A stretch of 44,448 bases of DNA from Pirellulaceae bacterium (GTDB lineage: Bacteria; Planctomycetota; Planctomycetia; Pirellulales; Pirellulaceae): NCBI GenBank assembly GCA_016784735.1, contig JADHUC010000055.1, positions 1-44,448 on the forward strand, written 5' to 3'. A program made the position numbers and the translations under genes. Under the pieces are notes generated by a model that worked only from the letters and a program-made list of their open reading frames with translations, did no database searches and was not told the DNA's origin. Shown here piece by piece: positions 16,366 through 25,190 of this stretch. Positions within the stretch are counted from its first letter, which is position 1; each line of letters opens with the position of its first letter.

Positions 16366-18123
16366 TCAACCGGCCGGCGGCAACGTGATGGCTTGCCGGT
16401 GGTCACCAATCGGCCCGAGACGCACCGAGCCGGCAGGTGTTACGTCTAAGGACGCCGGTGGCAGCGCGATCGGTTTCCCCTGGAACGTGGCCCGAGGAAA
16501 GCGCTCTTTGTCTAGCGTGGTTCCGATCTTGCGGAAGAACGGGAACAGGTCTTCTCCCACGGCGATACTCATATCTTCCACCGTCTCGTCCCACGTCAAC
16601 CGCTTCCCCGGTTCGACTTGCCATCGCGTGTGCTGAACCCATCGCCACCGAGGGTACCAGGTAGGACCGTAGCGATCGTCCAGTTTCTGCCAGACCCACC
16701 AGATCTTGGTCCATTCTTTGCCTTTGCCCCAGCGTTCGCGTAGTTCGCCGGGATCCATCGCCAAGTCAAGTTCACTGCCGCTCTTGTCAAACCGGAAGAA
16801 CCGATTGCAGTCGCGGTTCGACTTGCGCCGTGTTTCGTCATCGCCGAACATGGCAATCACCTTGCCCTGATACCAACCCGCGTGGGATTCGCCCTGATTT
16901 CCTTGTGGCCAACTGGCAGCCGTCTTGCCTTGGTCGTTCGGTGGTCCCGTCATGGTATGGGCCAATTCGTGCCCGAAGACGGAAAGTAGTCCGTGCGGAC
17001 TGAGAGAGATCACGCCCGTTTCCTTGGGCAGGTAAGCGTTCACCGCCCACCCGCCGCCTCCGCCGGCCGACACGATCAAGTACATCGGCTCGCCGGGCGC
17101 GATCGAAGGCAGCCAAGCCTCAACTTGCTGCTTGGCCTTGGGCATTTGGTCGCGAACGGCCTGCAGCAGTTCTTCTTTCTGATTTTTCGCGTAGTAGACG
17201 ATCACGCCACCGACATTCTGCTCCAGCTCCGGGTAGATTGGTCCCCCGCCAGCCGCCTCCGTCGGAAGACGACGGGAGCCGCCTGCGGGCGGATTTCTAG
17301 CGGCTGCCCAACGGACCGCGTCGGCAAGCTGTCGGCCGCGGTTGGTCCGGGAATTCGGCGCATCGGGCTCTGCATTTCGGTCCCAGAAGACAAGGTTGGT
17401 CGAGCTGAAAACGACGACGCGACCTTTGCCGACGGATCGTCGGGCGGCCACTGCCGCCTCGCCTTCCCCGGACCGCATCACTTCCCAGGATTCGTTTAAT
17501 TCCAGCGTAGGAACGCGTGCCCCGTCAACTCGTTCCGCCTTGCCTTTCAAACTGGCGTCGAAATCGCCCAACAGCCGGTTCAGGCTCCACCCAGCGATCT
17601 GCTGGTCATCGAACACATTGCCGCAGGCGACAACCAATCCGCCGCCGCCCTCGACAAACTCACGAAGGGCCGCGCGTTCTTCTGGCAGGTAATCTTGCGA
17701 TTGGGGGCCGCCCTGATATGTGAAGACCACGTTCCACTTGGCGTTGGGCCACCAAGCGAAGGGTCGGCGGCGGCGGATAGGAATCCGCACGCGGCTTGGT
17801 TTGCCCGGAGTCAACACCGTATCCAACGACGCCTGACTGCCGCTGGCTCGAAACCCGTATCTGCGCAGCTCGCCGGGTACACTCCACATGGCGAAGAACG
17901 ACGCCTGATGGGCCAGGTCGACCAGGACGTTGATACCCGTGTCGTCGCGAACGTACTGCTCGCGAAGTGGGAAGTCATTCACGACCTCGATGGGCAGCGT
18001 CTCACCCTGCTTGGACAACCTCTCCAACTCGGCAATCGCAGCTCCATCCGCCGCGGCCAAGATCGGATGAAGACAGAATACAAGCGACAGCGAAACCGGA
18101 AGGACAAGAACTCGATAAGACAC
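16366..18123 (-). CDS. Secreted HELAH metallopeptidase-like protein with N-terminal amidotransferase-like domain
   Basis: About 585 residues with a signal peptide ending near ILAAA. A region at about 130-180 (ERAALREFVEGGGGLVVACGN) looks like the glutamine-amidotransferase-like/ThuA fold common in planctomycete secreted proteins. Further on, FGHELAHTM near residue 383 is a zinc HExxH motif. Downstream acidic residues (for example GNQGESHAGW) could give the third ligand of an M60-like gluzincin. The end resembles an M60-type helical region rich in Trp. The GTG at 18121-18123 is chosen because GGGAG lies just before it. The longer frame starts with TTG at 18159 without such a site. It diverges from the sulfatase gene. 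A role in degrading glycoproteins or polymers is plausible but unproven. Confidence 0.7.
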   Translation of the reverse strand: MSYRVLVLPVSLSLVFCLHPILAAADGAAIAELERLSKQGETLPIEVVNDFPLREQYVRDDTGINVLVDLAHQASFFAMWSVPGELRRYGFRASGSQASLDTVLTPGKPSRVRIPIRRRRPFAWWPNAKWNVVFTYQGGPQSQDYLPEERAALREFVEGGGGLVVACGNVFDDQQIAGWSLNRLLGDFDASLKGKAERVDGARVPTLELNESWEVMRSGEGEAAVAARRSVGKGRVVVFSSTNLVFWDRNAEPDAPNSRTNRGRQLADAVRWAAARNPPAGGSRRLPTEAAGGGPIYPELEQNVGGVIVYYAKNQKEELLQAVRDQMPKAKQQVEAWLPSIAPGEPMYLIVSAGGGGGWAVNAYLPKETGVISLSPHGLLSVFGHELAHTMTGPPNDQGKTAASWPQGNQGESHAGWYQGKVIAMFGDDETRRKSNRDCNRFFRFDKSGSELDLAMDPGELRERWGKGKEWTKIWWVWQKLDDRYGPTWYPRWRWVQHTRWQVEPGKRLTWDETVEDMSIAVGEDLFPFFRKIGTTLDKERFPRATFQGKPIALPPASLDVTPAGSVRLGPIGDHRQAITLPPAG

Positions 18124-18399
18124 AGCAATCTCCCAACAATGATCCACTCGAATCGTCAACGTTGTTCCTGGATGGCATCGGCTCGACGGTCGTCAGTCTG
18201 CTCGCGCCGTGGTTTCTCTCACGCAGACTCCTTTGGCAATTCGACTATCCTAAACACCGCCGGATTCCAGTACCAGCAACCTCAAACGTTTCATGCGAGT
18301 GTCGCGAGATACGGCGTCGTATTCCCGATCGCGGTGATCCGCTACAATGCGTGCCGGATTATTCCATGACCTGCTCGATAAGATCTGGGAGCCTGCTCG

Positions 18400-19950
18400 A
18401 TGAGTTCACTTCGCCTACTTGCATTTGCCCTTGTGGGATCGGCGTCTGCGCTGCCGGCCGCCGAAGCCGGCAAGCCGCGTCTGCCGAATATCCTCTTTAT
18501 CTTCGCGGACGACCTCGGCTATGGCGACGTCGGATGCTACAACCCGGATTCCAGGATCCCCACGCCAAACCTTGACCGGTTGGCTACCGAGGGGATGCGA
18601 TTCACCGACGCGCACAGCCCGGCCACGGTTTGCACACCTTCGCGATACAGTCTGATGACGGGACAAATGGCTTTCCGAGTCCCCGGCGGAGGCCGCGTGT
18701 TCACTGGGGCCGGCGGACCATCGTTGATTGCGGAAGACCGCTTGACGCTGCCCGAAATGCTCCGCGAGGCCGGCTATGCCACGGCCGCTTTCGGTAAGTG
18801 GCACGTGGGGATGACCTTCTATGACACGGACGGAAATCCAATTCACGATGGGGGCCTCAAAGCGGTCAAGCGGATTGACTACTCTCGGCGGATCGACGGA
18901 GGACCGGTCGATCACGGGTTTGACCGGTTCTTTGGCACCGCCTGTTGCCCAACCACGGACTGGCTATACGCGTTCATCGACGGCGATCGAATCCCAACGC
19001 CGCCCACCGGCCTGCTGGACAAGACGCCGCTGCCCAAGCATCCGTACGCCAACGATAACCGGCCGGGGATGGTCGCCCCGGATTTCGATGTGGAGGAAGT
19101 CGACCTCGTGTTTCTAAGAAAGAGCCAGGAATTCCTGAAGACCCACGTGGAAGAATCGCCGGATCAACCGTTCTTCCTCTACCACGCGATGCAGGCCGTC
19201 CACCTGCCGTCGTTCCCGGCGAACCGGTTCAAGGGCCAAACGAAGTCCGGACCGCACGGCGATTTCATCTTTGAATTGGACTACGTCGTCGGCGAGTTGC
19301 TCGCCTCGTTGGACCGTTTGGGTGCGGCGGAGAACACCGTCGTCATGTTCTCCAGCGACAACGGCCCCGAGGTTCCCACGGTCTACCACATGCGGCGGGA
19401 CCACCACCACGACGGAGCTCGCCCCTGGCGCGGCATGAAGCGAGACAATTGGGAGGGGGGACACCGCGTGCCGCTGATCGTCCGCTGGCCGGGCAAGGTG
19501 CAGCCCGGATCGACGTGCGATCAACTGACATCTCTGACCGACGTGATGGCAACGGCGGCGGCGATCGTGAGCAGCAAGCTGCCGGCCAGCGCCGCAGAAG
19601 ACAGCTACAACATGCTGCCGGCGCTCTTGGGCCAGGCACAAGGCCCGATCCGTCAATACGTCCTGCAGCAAGGATTCGGAGGCGACCGGTATCTGGCCAT
19701 CCGTAACGGCGAGTGGAAATACCTCGACCACAAAGGCTCCGGCGGCAATCCCTACGAATCCCATCGGCTGCTGAAAGCCTACATGCTGCCCGACACCGAG
19801 CCGGATGCTCCAGGCCAACTGTACAACCTGAAAACGGACCCTGGCGAGACGACCAACGTCTCGTTCGCGCACCCGGAGATTGTTAAGAAGCTGAAAACGA
19901 AACTGGATGAATTCAAACAAAGCGGTCGCAGCGCCCCGCTTCCTCGGTAA
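18400..19950 (+). CDS. Secreted arylsulfatase-type sulfatase
   Basis: 516 residues with a short signal peptide (ending near LPAAEAG). The sulfatase fold starts with PNILFIFADDLGYGD, whose D37/D38 bind calcium. The catalytic signature CTPSR places the formylglycine-precursor Cys at residue 78 with Pro80 and Arg82. GKWHVG, SDNGPE and RVPLIVRWPG follow in the usual order. It should hydrolyse sulfate esters in the periplasm after Cys activation by an FGE or anaerobic enzyme encoded elsewhere. Planctomycetes typically carry many of these to use sulfated polysaccharides. The gene is divergent from the metallopeptidase-like gene. Confidence 0.95.
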   Translation: MSSLRLLAFALVGSASALPAAEAGKPRLPNILFIFADDLGYGDVGCYNPDSRIPTPNLDRLATEGMRFTDAHSPATVCTPSRYSLMTGQMAFRVPGGGRVFTGAGGPSLIAEDRLTLPEMLREAGYATAAFGKWHVGMTFYDTDGNPIHDGGLKAVKRIDYSRRIDGGPVDHGFDRFFGTACCPTTDWLYAFIDGDRIPTPPTGLLDKTPLPKHPYANDNRPGMVAPDFDVEEVDLVFLRKSQEFLKTHVEESPDQPFFLYHAMQAVHLPSFPANRFKGQTKSGPHGDFIFELDYVVGELLASLDRLGAAENTVVMFSSDNGPEVPTVYHMRRDHHHDGARPWRGMKRDNWEGGHRVPLIVRWPGKVQPGSTCDQLTSLTDVMATAAAIVSSKLPASAAEDSYNMLPALLGQAQGPIRQYVLQQGFGGDRYLAIRNGEWKYLDHKGSGGNPYESHRLLKAYMLPDTEPDAPGQLYNLKTDPGETTNVSFAHPEIVKKLKTKLDEFKQSGRSAPLPR

Positions 19951-20200
19951 GACGTACGACCCTGGGTTGGCAGAGCTTTGCGAGGAAGTTCTGGGCGACT
20001 CAGAATGGCGTTTTGTCTCACCGCATCAATGCGCCGGCGCGGGACATCTGAAAGGCTACGATCCGACTGCGGCGCCCAAGGTTGTGGGCCCGGAGCATAT
20101 ACAGGAAGCGGCGAACGACTACTACGACGAATACTGGAAGGACTTCTGGCAGCGCCTGCGAGATAAACACAACTCAGAGTTCTTTGGTTCTCTGCGATGA
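19907..20200 (+). CDS. Hypothetical protein overlapping the sulfatase 3' end in another frame
   Basis: A 97-residue frame that starts 44 bases before the sulfatase stop. Codon use and composition after the overlap look protein-like (LAELCEEVLGDSEW, SPHQCAGAGHLKGYDP, ending FFGSLR). The beginning is forced through the sulfatase sequence. I recognise no family. It may be a small coupled gene using TTG 19964, or the tail of an unrelated gene fused behind the sulfatase by rearrangement. Confidence 0.35.
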   Translation: MNSNKAVAAPRFLGKTYDPGLAELCEEVLGDSEWRFVSPHQCAGAGHLKGYDPTAAPKVVGPEHIQEAANDYYDEYWKDFWQRLRDKHNSEFFGSLR

Positions 20201-20256
20201 CGGAATTCGTCGTCTCCCTCAATTCGTTGGACCTGTTTGATTGGGGCCCAGGATCA

Positions 20257-20278
20257 CCAGCGGACGGCTGAAAGTGCC
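20257..20278 (+). repeat. Dispersed repeat, second copy of the 22-base element
   Basis: Matches 16150-16171 at 19 of 22 positions. It lies in the convergent gap between the sulfatase region and the glycosyltransferase. The CAGC/GCTG arms can pair, so it might also work as a weak bidirectional terminator. Confidence 0.4.
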
Positions 20279-20295
20279 GTTGTCTTTCGTGTGGA

Positions 20296-21564
20296 TTAGA
20301 GTAGTGATTCCAGTTCTTGGCAGATGTTGGGAAGTGGATCGATTCCGCTCATGCGATCGGCGTACTTTGTGCAACTTGCTGCTATTATTGGCGAATTGAG
20401 GACCTCGTCGAGCGTCTGAGTCAACCGACGTTCGCTGAATCGCCCGGGGGAAATCTGCCGCGATACGTCGAGTCGTTCCAGGCGGATGGCAGTATCAGGC
20501 TGGTTGTAGAGCGTCGGCACGACGACTTGGGGAACGCCCGCAGCGAGGCAGTGCGCGCTGGTGCCTATGCCCGCGTGGTGGATGACGGCTGCGGCATAGG
20601 GAAGCAATTTGCGAAATGGAACGTACCGTTCAAACCGAACAGTGTCAGCCTGCGTTGGTGGCGCGTGCGGGGTGAGGATGACGCCTTTGTATCCGAGCGT
20701 CGCGCACGTGCGCGCAAACGCCGAGAAGTGAGCATCGGTATGACTCTTAGATGCGCCGGGGGTGAAGACGATCACTTTTTCGACGTCATCAAGAAACCGT
20801 TGCAGATCGTCCGAGATCGTTTCGGACTCCGAACGATCCCAAAAGGGGAACCCGGTGGTAACCACCGTCGTCGGCCAATCGGGATGGGAGCCGGCCCACC
20901 AATCCGGATAGAGACCTATATTCAGATCGGGCGAATTCCACCACTCACGAACGCACGATCGAAGCCTGGGCAGTCCGAGTTCATGGCGAAACCGCACAAT
21001 CTTCTTCCGTAGCACAGGGTCAATGAAGAAGTGGTCCGCCGCCCAGAGATTGAATTTTCGATACCAGAGAGGAAATCTCTGGTTGGTGAGGTACGAATAA
21101 GGAATCCAGTCGGGCGCGAATGCGGGCGGCGGGAACGCGAAAAGATCATACACGGTTCGAATGGTGTGGACGTTCAAATGGATGGTCGCGGTAGGAATAC
21201 CGAGTTTCTCACGCGCTACTTGAGCACCAAAGCACAGATAGGACGCGCCAACGATTGTCTCGTGCTCGCGATTCAACTTTTGGACGGCCCGGAACAACTC
21301 CTGCATCGGCCCCACGCCGGCACCTTTGGTCCACACTTTCCAGCCGTGCCTATAGGTCCAGACTTTGGGGTGACTCTTGATTTTGTCCAGGTCTTCTCTG
21401 CGACCGATGGCCTCGAATTCCACACCGGCCTCCGAAGCAAGCTTCTCGTAGGCTGGATTAGCGAGCAGAAAGACCTCGTGCCCTCGGGCTCGCATGGCAT
21501 AGGCGATGCCAACCAGAGGATGCACGTCGCCGATTGTTCCCGATGCACAAATCAGGGCTCGCAC
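20296..21564 (-). CDS. GT1-family glycosyltransferase (UDP-glycosyl/macrolide-type)
   Basis: 422 residues with the two-domain GT-B arrangement. The N-terminal acceptor domain begins MRALICASGTIGDVHPL, including the conserved catalytic-type His after GD. The C-terminal donor-binding motif is IHHAGIGTSAHCLAAGVPQ followed by VPTLYNQPDTA, equivalent to the HxGxGT/DQ signature of UGT, rhamnosyl- and macrolide-type transferases. Such enzymes attach an activated, often deoxygenated, sugar to a lipid or natural product. Its start overlaps the end of the 2,3-dehydratase gene by 13 bases, so the two are translationally linked. The dehydratase-derived sugar is a reasonable candidate donor. Confidence 0.9.
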   Translation of the reverse strand: MRALICASGTIGDVHPLVGIAYAMRARGHEVFLLANPAYEKLASEAGVEFEAIGRREDLDKIKSHPKVWTYRHGWKVWTKGAGVGPMQELFRAVQKLNREHETIVGASYLCFGAQVAREKLGIPTATIHLNVHTIRTVYDLFAFPPPAFAPDWIPYSYLTNQRFPLWYRKFNLWAADHFFIDPVLRKKIVRFRHELGLPRLRSCVREWWNSPDLNIGLYPDWWAGSHPDWPTTVVTTGFPFWDRSESETISDDLQRFLDDVEKVIVFTPGASKSHTDAHFSAFARTCATLGYKGVILTPHAPPTQADTVRFERYVPFRKLLPYAAAVIHHAGIGTSAHCLAAGVPQVVVPTLYNQPDTAIRLERLDVSRQISPGRFSERRLTQTLDEVLNSPIIAASCTKYADRMSGIDPLPNICQELESLL

Positions 21565-23012
21565 TCGTGACCTCGCCTTACGTCACCGGTGGGAAAAGAG
21601 ACACCATTCAACGCGATTTCTGGCTCACTTGAATGTCCATTTGCGTACACGGCAGCGAGCGCCAACGACAGGATGCTCCGCGATTCATCCGAAACGAAAT
21701 CGGAGGATCGGACGAGTTCTCGAATCTGCGCCAACGTGAGCCAGCAGTAGTCGTCCGGCAACTGCGGGTCCACGGAATCCTCCAACCGAAGCACATCAAA
21801 TTGACTTATGCACTGGTAGAATCGCCCACCTTCATCGGACGCTTCAAAACGAAGCCGATCGACGTGATTCTCGTCATTCAATAGACGGGCGATCGCATTC
21901 GGAATCTCCGTGTCACCTTCGTTGTCGAAACAGATGGTCGGCTGCAACTCGGCTCCCGTCGCCGTGCCCATCTCAGGCGCTGCGCGGAAAAGAAAGTTCA
22001 GAACGCCATCCTCTTCTTTGCAGAAGAGAACGATGTTCCCTCGGTGCTCGGTAGCGATCAAAGGTTGATCCCAGTCGGCTACTTCTCGATCACCCGCGCG
22101 TACCTTTACCTGAATCACGGAGAAAAACAGGCCGTCTTGGTGGTGGATTTCATCCTCGCTGATTTGCCATCCGGGAAGCTGGTTTAGTGGTACTTCCTGC
22201 ACGTTACGCGCATCAAGTGATCTGGTTTGATTCATCCATTGCCGGACGTCTCCGGTATCCGCAAAGCTCTTCGACGAACTGGCTTTGAACGAGTTGCTGA
22301 TCGAGCGGTCAAGCAACGCTCCGCTATGACCGAATAGACTCGGGCCGAACTCCAATGCCAACAGTCCAACGACAAGCCGTGCGTCGTTGTTGACAAGATG
22401 ATCAGACTGCATGAACCGCGCAAGGGTGCAAAGCGGGATCCACTTGAACATCGGATCCGAGAACTCAGACAACTCGGGGCATTCAATTACCAAGTTTCGA
22501 TTCCATTTCCGCAAGAACTTCGATCCGAGTTCGGGCTGCGTGGTATCGATGATTACTCGGACGCCAAATCGTTGCGGTTCGTGGAAGTAATCGAGAAAGA
22601 GAGGGCGTTTGCCGCCGTGAACCGTGGTGTAGTTGCTAAAGGTTGCCTGAATCGTCGGGCCGAACTGTACCGCGCCAATGTTCCCCGGTTCGGTTCTCGC
22701 CTGAACCAAAAGCTCATAGCCCGAACCGTCACGCCGAACAACAAAGCCTTGGGTGCCAATCTCGGGCTGGTCGATCAAGGGTTGATAGAAAGCCGGCCGG
22801 GTAGCCGACTCGCACTTATACCCCCGAACGGAATAGAACTTTCCACTGGCATGGCACAGCGCAGACTTGTTGTCATGAAAAACCCACTGATCGGAGTCAC
22901 TAAAAGGAATGCGGGCGACCGAGAAGTCAATCGATTCTCGATATCGACGAATCCAGGCGAGATTTTCAGTAGCCTCAGAGGAAGATGAATGTTGACCGCC
23001 ATCTGTGTCCAC
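21552..23012 (-). CDS. NDP-4-keto-6-deoxyhexose 2,3-dehydratase (EvaA/TylX3 family)
   Basis: 486 residues built as two tandem repeats, as in the family. The first repeat shows YQPLIDQPEIGTQGF, QARTEPGNIG and PTIQATFSNYTTVHGG, the family fingerprint. The second shows WDQPLI and a degenerate AAPEMG/LQPTICF. The enzyme removes the C-2 hydroxyl of dTDP-4-keto-6-deoxyglucose and is the entry step to 2-deoxy and 2,6-dideoxy sugars. GGAGG lies about seven bases before the GTG start. The substrate could be supplied by the rmlA and rmlB products encoded at 27836-29878. A 3-ketoreductase, the usual next enzyme, is not visible in the window. Confidence 0.88.
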   Translation of the reverse strand: MDTDGGQHSSSSEATENLAWIRRYRESIDFSVARIPFSDSDQWVFHDNKSALCHASGKFYSVRGYKCESATRPAFYQPLIDQPEIGTQGFVVRRDGSGYELLVQARTEPGNIGAVQFGPTIQATFSNYTTVHGGKRPLFLDYFHEPQRFGVRVIIDTTQPELGSKFLRKWNRNLVIECPELSEFSDPMFKWIPLCTLARFMQSDHLVNNDARLVVGLLALEFGPSLFGHSGALLDRSISNSFKASSSKSFADTGDVRQWMNQTRSLDARNVQEVPLNQLPGWQISEDEIHHQDGLFFSVIQVKVRAGDREVADWDQPLIATEHRGNIVLFCKEEDGVLNFLFRAAPEMGTATGAELQPTICFDNEGDTEIPNAIARLLNDENHVDRLRFEASDEGGRFYQCISQFDVLRLEDSVDPQLPDDYCWLTLAQIRELVRSSDFVSDESRSILSLALAAVYANGHSSEPEIALNGVSFPTGDVRRGHECEP

Positions 23013-23162
23013 TACGAAACCTCCGAGGTAGTCATCGCGTTACGTCCTAAACCCGCAATCACAAACTGTCGGTTTGACTGAAAAATGATAGAGTTCGGTC
23101 TCCATCGAGCCCTAGCCTACGCGACACGCTCCGTCTTGTCAAAACATGGTCTTCCAGCCGAT

Positions 23163-24539
23163 CTAATCGAGTCGAGGGGCGTCACTGGTCGAAATCGTAC
23201 TGCGCAGTTGCTTGGCCAGTCCATCCACCAAGCGTCGCGATATGTCGCGGCTGAGCACTCGGGGGTCGAAATGCATGAGCATCCGCAGTCGCCCCGCGTA
23301 GGTATAGACGCAGAACGCGGCATGCATGTGGGGGCGTATCGGAATCACAAAATCGATCGAATCTAACACGACGTCGCCCGCCACCAACCGTCCGTCGCGC
23401 CGAGGCAGAGGCACATCGTCCAGAACGACGCCGAGATTCGAGAAGCAGCAACTGCTACGGCACTTGTCGGCTCTTGTCTGGCGGCGCAAACCGCCTGGCC
23501 CACACCGTGATACGGCCAACGACAGAATGTACGTATACTGAAGCTGGTGTCGCTTCGTACACTGAATTTGCCGAACGATACTCTGCAGCAGTCGATCCGC
23601 GTCTTCGAAGTCGCAACCGCGCCGGTCGAGGAATATGGCGCTGAGTGAATTGGCCATGGGCATGGCTCCGTCGCCATTCCTCAACAAGCTGATAGGGATC
23701 ATCAGTCGTAGCCAGTCGCGGCTGGGGCCGAGGCCATGTTCCTTTCGCCAACCGCCAATCGCCAGGAATGCGTCGCGCACCAACAAGTCGTTCACGGTGA
23801 CCCGCAAAGACTTCGCGCATGCCAACAGACGGCTCGTTTCATCTCGATCCAATTCAACCACGTAAGGTGAAGGGAACAACGACGGATTGACCGATTCGTC
23901 GAGTGCTACCTGGGTGCTGACGAGCGGAATCGGGCGTCGCAACAAGAACTTGCGCACGCCCAAGAGTCCGACCGCCTGGTGATGAATCATCCTGGCACAC
24001 CGCCACAGCGTTAGACCGGGCTTGCCCCGATCGGTCAATCGAGCCTCGTCCAACTCGCGCAGCGGTGGACTATGATCGGACGTACCGGTTTCCTGGGCAT
24101 AGGCGACCAGCAGATCTTCCATGACACGACTCGCGCCCAACGCATCCGTACAGGCATGATGAATCTGAAGAATGACATCATTCCCGTCATCCCCATCGAC
24201 CACCCAGAATCGCGTCCCCGGGCCTTGCGTGATGTCAATATGGCCCGCATGCGGAAATCCGAAATCGTTCTGATTGGCAGACCATTGAACAGTGGGTAGC
24301 CAATCGGTGTGATCAACCCAGTACGGCCGGCCCCGCCGAGGGCAGCACACGGTTGCACGCAGTAACGGATGCCGCGCGACCGTTCTCGCTACAGCCGTCT
24401 CGAAAGCCGGACGTTGGAGATGTCCCGAAAATCGCATGCGAAAGATGCCGGTCATGGGATGACCGGGGCGATCATCCCAGAACATCCACTCTTCGAAGCA
24501 CGTCAACGGAAGCGGCAAGACGGTGGTTGAGGCAGTCAT
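23163..24539 (-). CDS. Condensation-fold acyltransferase, paralog 1 (HHxCTDA motif)
   Basis: About 458 residues of the CoA-dependent acyltransferase superfamily (PapA, WS/DGAT, NRPS condensation fold). The catalytic motif HHACTDA at residues 127-133 keeps the second His (128) and Asp (132), but has Ala where HHxxxDG has Gly. A later SNLG stretch matches the C-terminal core motif. The protein aligns along its length with the product of 29907-31262 (shared PLPLTCFEE start, RHPLLRAT, HIDxTQxPGTR). The frame extends to 24773 with a hydrophobic stretch. I choose the ATG at 24537-24539 because the paralog begins exactly there. Probable role: transfer of an acyl group to a sugar or lipid alcohol. 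Confidence 0.82.
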   Translation of the reverse strand: MTASTTVLPLPLTCFEEWMFWDDRPGHPMTGIFRMRFSGHLQRPAFETAVARTVARHPLLRATVCCPRRGRPYWVDHTDWLPTVQWSANQNDFGFPHAGHIDITQGPGTRFWVVDGDDGNDVILQIHHACTDALGASRVMEDLLVAYAQETGTSDHSPPLRELDEARLTDRGKPGLTLWRCARMIHHQAVGLLGVRKFLLRRPIPLVSTQVALDESVNPSLFPSPYVVELDRDETSRLLACAKSLRVTVNDLLVRDAFLAIGGWRKEHGLGPSRDWLRLMIPISLLRNGDGAMPMANSLSAIFLDRRGCDFEDADRLLQSIVRQIQCTKRHQLQYTYILSLAVSRCGPGGLRRQTRADKCRSSCCFSNLGVVLDDVPLPRRDGRLVAGDVVLDSIDFVIPIRPHMHAAFCVYTYAGRLRMLMHFDPRVLSRDISRRLVDGLAKQLRSTISTSDAPRLD

Positions 24540-25190
24540 TCTCTGCTCTATCATCCTAGATTCCCGTCCGGCTTTGCCATCGGGGATCGAAACGGGGATG
24601 CAGCGGCCCTGTAGAAAACCTATCGCCAATATAGTTGGCTGTTCCACCGACAGTAGCAGGACAAAACTCCACAAGACGGTTGTACCGACTGCCAAACCGC
24701 AGTACAACCAAAGGCATGGAAACAGGTTCGACCTGGTGGCGGTTGCGGTCTGGGAGAGTTGGCCACGCCTCAATTAGCGTTAGCGGATCGGGGGTCTTTG
24801 GATCGCCCTGGTGCATTGTGCTCGGGAAGAGGCCGTTTCCCCTTGGAAATGGCGGGGTGTTCACCTTCTCTCAGGCGTGCTTCTTGCACACACGCTTAAC
24901 GCCGCGATTGGGCTCGTTCGCCGACTCTGGATTCAGCCAAATACGTCTGGCCGAGACTTTGCTCGTGCTCCATTTGATCAAAGGCGACTTTGGTCGCCCC
25001 GCGATGACGGACTGAAGATCCGAGGCGGAAAAGCCGATGTGCGCATCAGATGCACTGGATTGTGCAGCGCTCGGGAGTCACGTTTTCCCCAAGTTGTTGT
25101 CAGATAAGCTAGTTACGTCCACCGATTCCGAGTTTCGCCGCGTACTGCTTCTTTCCCGTCGGCTGCTCGCTTTTTCTCAATATCCTACCC
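24540..25190. other. Divergent intergenic region of about 650 bases
   Basis: It separates acyltransferase paralog 1 (minus) from the MMPL exporter (plus), so promoters for both should lie here. I see no gene of its own. The frame extending upstream from the acyltransferase is not supported by its paralog. A perfect 6-base-pair hairpin with a 4-base loop is at 24983-24998. Confidence 0.45.

Noticed and set aside
24540..24773. Extended N-terminus of acyltransferase paralog 1 with a hydrophobic stretch
   Set aside because: The paralog at 29907-31262 starts exactly where homology begins, and a start codon at 24537-24539 fits it.
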